DNA from: VRUE01 sp963704515
GTDB lineage: Bacteria; Actinomycetota; Thermoleophilia; Solirubrobacterales; 70-9
Assembly: GCA_963704515.1 (NCBI GenBank)
Contig: OY969913.1
Location: 558,001 to 622,000 of the forward strand
Length of the DNA: 64,000 nt
Reading direction: 5' to 3'
The position numbers were made by a program, and so were the translations under genes. Within the stretch, counting starts at the first letter, position 1, and each line of letters starts with the position of its first letter. The notes under the pieces were generated by a model. The model searched no databases, was not told the origin of the DNA, and saw nothing but the letters and a program-made list of their open reading frames with translations. Shown here piece after piece: positions 60,203 to 64,000 of this stretch.

Positions 60203-60275
60203 GGGGCCATAGCTCAGCTGGCAGAGCGCCGCCTTTGCAAGGCGGAGGTCGCCGGTTCGATCCCGGCTGGCTCCA
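60203..60275 (+). tRNA. tRNA-Ala(TGC)
   Basis: A 73-nt cloverleaf: acceptor GGGGCCA/TGGCTCC with G3:U70, anticodon stem CCGCC/GGCGG with loop TTTGCAA (anticodon TGC), and T-arm GCCGGTTCGATCCCGGC. The CCA end is not encoded. Confidence 0.97.
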
Positions 60276-60286
60276 TTCGCACTCGG

Positions 60287-60679
60287 CTACGGTCGAAGGT
60301 CTTGGACCTCGCAGGGCAGGCTTTCCACCCGATCGATGATCTCCGGGTCACCGGTCAATAGCACCGCGCCCTCAGAGGCAGCAAGCGCGACCGCGAAACA
60401 GTCAGCCAGCGCCATCGGGTAGGAGGCCTCTAGATTCGCCGCCGCTCTCATCGCCGAGACACCGGGGAGATGCTCGGTGATCCGAGGGCGGAGTTCCTCA
60501 AGCACGCGGTCCGCCTCTTCCTTGCCGTGGTCCCGGCTGGTTCGATAGTGGACCTCAACCAGATTGATCCAACTCATCGCCGGGCGTTCCCGACCCAGAA
60601 TCTCATCGACCAAATCTGCCGCTGGCTTGTCTCCGTCGAGCCAGGACAGAACAGGCCAGGAATCCAGGCAAAAAGGCAA
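60287..60679 (-). CDS. PIN-domain toxin (VapC-like), third module
   Basis: This 130-residue PIN domain has CLDSWPVLSWLDGDKPA, MSWINLVEVHYRTSRD and LADCFAVALAASEGAVLLTGDPEI, with conserved Asp and Glu positions. It starts 3 nt after the antitoxin stop. An RNase toxin; GTG/ATG usage gives start at 60679. Confidence 0.88.
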   Translation of the reverse strand: MPFCLDSWPVLSWLDGDKPAADLVDEILGRERPAMSWINLVEVHYRTSRDHGKEEADRVLEELRPRITEHLPGVSAMRAAANLEASYPMALADCFAVALAASEGAVLLTGDPEIIDRVESLPCEVQDLRP

Positions 60680-60682
60680 GGG

Positions 60683-60898
60683 CTACCGGGGCTCTTTTCT
60701 GCGATCTTCAAGTAGCCGCGCCGCCATGCCGCTACCAGCGAATCTTCCGCGCAGCGTAGAACTAGGGGTGGCCCGCCGCACGACGACCCCATCGTCAATG
60801 GGCTCAAAGGAAACGTCCGAGCCTGGCCCAAGCCCTGCGCGTTCGCGGAGCTCCTTGGGGATCACCACTTGGCCCTTGGCGCCTATTCGCTGAGTCAT
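60683..60898 (-). CDS. AbrB-type antitoxin, third module
   Basis: This 71-residue protein has QRIGAKGQVVIPKELRERAGLGPGSDVSFEPIDDGVVVRRA, a swapped-hairpin AbrB domain, and a basic C-terminal tail. The upstream sequence on its strand has TATACT 10 nt before the ATG. It neutralises the downstream PIN toxin. Confidence 0.9.
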   Translation of the reverse strand: MTQRIGAKGQVVIPKELRERAGLGPGSDVSFEPIDDGVVVRRATPSSTLRGRFAGSGMAARLLEDRRKEPR

Positions 60899-61006
60899 AC
60901 GATCTCAGTATAACTCACGCAGTCCCTGGTGTACTGCGGATCGCTGCTACTACGTACCGGCCGTGGAGTTGGGCAAAGGGCGAGACGCAACCATTCGAAA
61001 TTCGAG

Positions 61007-61996
61007 CTAGCCGGCCAGCGCCCGCTCGGGCAGGTTCTGGTCGGCGTGGTAGCTGCTGCGCACCAGCGGGCCCGCCGCCACCGACTCGAAGCCCAGCTCG
61101 TAGGCCGCCCTCTCCAGCGCCTCGAACTCCTCCGGGTGCCAGTAGCGGACCACCGGCAGGTGGTTCTCGGTGGGGCGCAGGTACTGGCCGACGGTGAGCA
61201 CCTGGACGCGGTGCTCGCGCAGGATGCCGAACGTCTCGACCATCTCCTCGAAGGACTCGCCGAGGCCGACCATCAGCCCCGACTTGGTGACGACCCGCTC
61301 GCCGCCCATCTCCTTGGCCATCTTCAGCACCCGCGCCGAGCGCAGGAACTTGGAGCCGCGCCGCGCCACCGGGTAGAGCCGCGGCACCGTCTCGACGTTG
61401 TGGTTGAAGACGTCGGGGCGCTCGTGGATCACCTTGGCCAGCGGCATCTCCTGGCCGCGGAAGTCGGGGGTGAGGATCTCGACCTTGCAGCCCGGGGCCT
61501 GCATGCGGATCGAGCGGATCACGCCGACGAAGGCGCTCGCTCCGTAGTCGGGCAGGTCGTCGCGGTCGACCGAGGTGACGACCGCGTGCCGCAGCCCCAT
61601 CCGCTTCACCTGGTTGGCGACGCGCAGCGGCTCCAGCGGGTCGTTCCAGGTCGGCACGCCGGTCTGCACGTTGCAGAAGCCGCAGCGGCGGGTGCAGACG
61701 TCGCCGAGGATCATGAAGGTCGCCGTGCCGCGCTCCCAGCACTCGCCGACGTTGGGGCAGTTGGCCTCCTCGCAGACCGTGTGCAGGTTCTCGCTGCCGA
61801 TCATCGACTTCAGCCGCCGGTAGGTCGGTCCGCCCGGCGCCGGCACCTTCAGCCAGGGCGGCTTGCGGGCGCGCCGGAAGGGAACGGCGCCCTCGGCCGC
61901 GGCGGTGCCGCCCGGCTTGGCGCGCGAGCGGGTGACGTGAACCCGCTCGGCGGGCGCGCCCGGCTCCGCGGTCGTCGTCTCGATCGGGGCGCTCAC
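61007..61996 (-). CDS. lipA: Lipoyl synthase LipA
   Basis: The 329-residue radical SAM enzyme carries both LipA clusters. The auxiliary motif is CEEANCPNVGEC (CX4CX5C) and the radical SAM motif is CTRRCGFCNV (CX3CX2C). The C-terminal RSSYHADQ supplies the serine ligand. It inserts two sulfurs into octanoyl chains on E2 or H protein. The GTG start overlaps the lipB stop. A proline/arginine-rich N-terminal extension of about 40 residues is present. Confidence 0.96.
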   Translation of the reverse strand: MSAPIETTTAEPGAPAERVHVTRSRAKPGGTAAAEGAVPFRRARKPPWLKVPAPGGPTYRRLKSMIGSENLHTVCEEANCPNVGECWERGTATFMILGDVCTRRCGFCNVQTGVPTWNDPLEPLRVANQVKRMGLRHAVVTSVDRDDLPDYGASAFVGVIRSIRMQAPGCKVEILTPDFRGQEMPLAKVIHERPDVFNHNVETVPRLYPVARRGSKFLRSARVLKMAKEMGGERVVTKSGLMVGLGESFEEMVETFGILREHRVQVLTVGQYLRPTENHLPVVRYWHPEEFEALERAAYELGFESVAAGPLVRSSYHADQNLPERALAG

Positions 61997-62727
61997 GGGA
62001 CGCCGAGCCTAGCGCTGTCGAGTCCCAGGGCCTCGGGCGGCGTCGCCACGGGCGCCCGCTCGAAGACGTCGCTGAAGTGGTCGGCGACCGCGGTGGCGAA
62101 GCCGCCGACGCTCAGCTCGGCGCCGAGCTCGCGGCTCAGCGAGGTCACCTGGCAGCCCTCGATCCCGCAGGGCACCACCCACTCGAAGGGCCGCAGGTCG
62201 TTGCTGACGTTGACCGCCAGGCCGTGCGTGGTGACGCCGCGGCTGACGTGCACGCCGATCGAGCCGATCTTGCGCGCCTCGCGCGCGCCGTTGCCGCTGC
62301 CCGGCCGCTCGCCCGCCGTCCAGACCCCGGTCAGGCCCTCGATCGGCCCAGCCTCGACCCCGTGCTCGCCGAGCGCGGAGATCGCCACCCGCTCCAGGCG
62401 CCGCACGTACTCGTGCACGTCGTCGCCGTAGCGCCGCAGGTCGACGATCGGGTAGGCGACCAGCTGCCCCGGTCCGTGGTAGGTGACCCGCCCGCCGCGG
62501 TCGGTGTCGCGCACCTCGATTCCCTGCATCGCGTACCACTCGGTCGCCATCGGCAGCTCCGCGTCGCTGGAGCGGCGGCCGCGGGTGAAGACCGGCGGGT
62601 GCTCGAGCAGCAGCAGCACGTCGGGGATCTCCCCATCCTGGCGGGCGTCGCAGAGCCAGCGCTGCGCGGCGGCGGCCTCGTCGTAGGCGACCAGGCCGCA
62701 GCGGATCACGAGGACTTCTTCACTCAT
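61993..62727 (-). CDS. lipB: Octanoyltransferase LipB
   Basis: This 244-residue protein has LLLLEHPPVFTRGRRSS, RGGRVTYHGPGQLVAYPI, KIGSIGVHVSRGVTTHGLAVNV and PCGIEGCQVTSL. These contain the catalytic Lys and Cys of LipB. It transfers octanoate from ACP to lipoyl domains, the step before LipA. An operon with lipA. Confidence 0.95.
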   Translation of the reverse strand: MSEEVLVIRCGLVAYDEAAAAQRWLCDARQDGEIPDVLLLLEHPPVFTRGRRSSDAELPMATEWYAMQGIEVRDTDRGGRVTYHGPGQLVAYPIVDLRRYGDDVHEYVRRLERVAISALGEHGVEAGPIEGLTGVWTAGERPGSGNGAREARKIGSIGVHVSRGVTTHGLAVNVSNDLRPFEWVVPCGIEGCQVTSLSRELGAELSVGGFATAVADHFSDVFERAPVATPPEALGLDSARLGVP

Positions 62728-62772
62728 CGTTGAAATCGTTGCACGCCGCGTCCCTATCCTTTTCCTGCCCCC

Positions 62773-64000
62773 ATGGTCCAGTCAAAGCCCCTCCGCCCGG
62801 ATTGGCTTCCGGCCGTCGCCCTCTCCGCGGCGCTCGCGCTCGCGATGCTGGCCTGGAACCCGCGGGTCGGCGACCTGGCGGCACAGGTCTTCCGCGCCGA
62901 GCTCTTCCAGCACGCCGGCCTGGCGATCTGGAACGGCAGCTGGTACGGCGGCCACTACACGCTCACCTACAGCGTCCTCTTCCCGCCACTCGCCTCGCTG
63001 CTCGGCGTGCAGGTGGTCGGCCTGCTCGCGGTCGTCGCTTGCTCCTACTTCTTCGACCGCCTGGTGCGCGACCGCTGGGGCGAGCCGGCGCGCTGGGCTA
63101 CCCTCTGGTTCGCCGCCGGGGTGGTGACGCTGCTCGCCGACGGCCAGCTCACCTTCGCCCTCGGCGTCGCCACCGGCCTCGCCTCGCTGCGCGCCCTGCA
63201 GCTCGGGCGGGGGAAGCTGGCGCTCGCCGCCGCCGCCGCCTGCGCCCTCTCCAGCCCGGTCGCCGCCGCCTTCCTCGCCGGCGTCGTGCTGCTCGGCGCG
63301 CTGGAGCGAGGCCGGCCCTTCAACCGCGTGGCGGTGGGCGCCGCGGGCCTCGCCCTTGCCCTGGTCGTCCTGCCCAACCTCGCCTTCCCCGAGCCGGGCC
63401 AGTTCCCCTTCGCCTTCTCCTCCTACATCGCGATTCCGCTCTGGTGCGGCGGCGCCCTCTTCGTCACCCGCGGCCTCGGCGGCGAGGAGCGCCAGCTGCG
63501 CCTCGTGCTGGTCGGCTACTTGCTCGCCTCGACCGCCCTCTGGCTGGCGCCCAACCCGCTCGGCGGCAACGCGGTGCGGCTCGGGGCGCTGTTCGGCGGC
63601 CCGGTGCTCGCCGCCGTGCTGCTCGCCCGCCGGCCGCGCCTCGGCGGGTTCGCCGCGGCGATGCTGGCGATCACCCTGGCCGGCGGCCTCTACTGGCAGG
63701 TGACGGCGAGCGTCAGCCAGATAGCGCGCAGCGTCGGCGACCCGTCGACCTCTCCCAGCTACTTCCAGCCGGTGGCCCACTGGCTGCGCGCCCACGGCGG
63801 TCCCGGCGTGCGGGTCGAGGTGCCGCCTACCGCCAACCACTGGGAGTCCGCCTACCTGGCGAACCAGTTCGAGCTGGCCCGCGGCTGGCTGCGCCAGCTG
63901 GACACGACGCGCGACGACATCTTCTATGAAGACGACGGGACGCTCACCGCCGCGGCCTACCGTGACTGGCTGCGCCGCAACGCGATCTCCTTCATCGCCC
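62773..64000 (+). CDS. Large multi-pass membrane protein, N-terminal part
   Basis: An ATG at 62773 opens a frame that runs past the window end (409 codons visible). It has an N-terminal helix (WLPAVALSAALALAMLAW), then 'DLAAQVFRAELFQHAGLAIWNGSWYGGHY' and some eight further helices. A soluble segment follows (YFQPVAHWLRAHGGPGVRVEVPPTANHWESAYLANQFELARGWLRQLD). The layout resembles GT-C-type or 6-pyruvoyl-tetrahydropterin-synthase-related membrane glycosyltransferase proteins. The final identity needs the missing C-terminus. Confidence 0.65.
   Translation, partial: MVQSKPLRPDWLPAVALSAALALAMLAWNPRVGDLAAQVFRAELFQHAGLAIWNGSWYGGHYTLTYSVLFPPLASLLGVQVVGLLAVVACSYFFDRLVRDRWGEPARWATLWFAAGVVTLLADGQLTFALGVATGLASLRALQLGRGKLALAAAAACALSSPVAAAFLAGVVLLGALERGRPFNRVAVGAAGLALALVVLPNLAFPEPGQFPFAFSSYIAIPLWCGGALFVTRGLGGEERQLRLVLVGYLLASTALWLAPNPLGGNAVRLGALFGGPVLAAVLLARRPRLGGFAAAMLAITLAGGLYWQVTASVSQIARSVGDPSTSPSYFQPVAHWLRAHGGPGVRVEVPPTANHWESAYLANQFELARGWLRQLDTTRDDIFYEDDGTLTAAAYRDWLRRNAISFIA

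Overview
The window is GC-rich, densely packed chromosomal DNA from a high-GC Gram-positive bacterium. The mix of gene families suggests an actinobacterium, probably of the Thermoleophilia/Solirubrobacterales type. These include encapsulated ferritin, MMPL transporters with adjacent regulators, many secreted anchor/Ig/FecR-like proteins, frequent GTG/TTG starts, 4-bp start/stop overlaps and at least one leaderless promoter. The taxonomic placement is inferred from gene content, not from a marker gene.

Positions 1-9.4 kb hold housekeeping and envelope genes: a partial kelch-like protein, a split cytochrome b with a small membrane subunit, uppP, SRPBCC and vWA proteins, and two convergent DUF2294 genes. 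There are also two decayed genes, a DUF4143-type ATPase tail and a phosphoesterase. Positions 9.4-13.2 kb hold a complete His-Xaa-Ser (Hxs) peptide-maturation operon: hxsA precursor with 11 HxS triplets, hxsD, two radical SAM maturases hxsB and hxsC, and one extra membrane-anchored gene. A leaderless promoter drives it. Positions 13.2-21.5 kb carry lgt followed by a long co-directional cluster: CopC-CopD fusion, YcnI-like protein, two thioredoxin-fold proteins and an ABC exporter. Positions 21.5-32.6 kb hold two MMPL exporters, each next to a divergent regulator. Between them lie an SDR gene, a lon-HxlR operon and an encapsulin/encapsulated-ferritin iron compartment.

Positions 32.6-45.7 kb mix small enzymes, secreted proteins and several pseudogenes. 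They also hold a two-gene cyclic-nucleotide operon: an MFS transporter fused to a cNMP-binding domain, followed by a CHASE2-adenylate cyclase.

Positions 45.7-55.7 kb look like an accessory island. It contains two VapBC modules, an ATPase gene bounded by tRNA-3'-end-like repeats next to tRNA-Ala(CGC), and remnants of a RecF/SMC-type ATPase and of an IS630-type transposase. It also contains a 27-bp-arm perfect palindrome. The most unusual item is a 3.96-kb two-gene cassette at 49539-53494. A membrane-anchored STAND-type NTPase and an SHMT-like PLP enzyme face each other with overlapping 3' ends. They are bounded by a perfect 28-bp inverted repeat that contains both GTG start codons. A tyrosine recombinase gene ends inside the right repeat. 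The architecture predicts an invertible switch that would exchange which gene lies downstream of the recombinase.

Positions 55.7-64 kb return to chromosomal genes: an ECF sigma factor with a membrane partner, a very acidic protein, tRNA-Ala(TGC), a third VapBC pair, lipB-lipA and the start of a large membrane protein that runs off the window.
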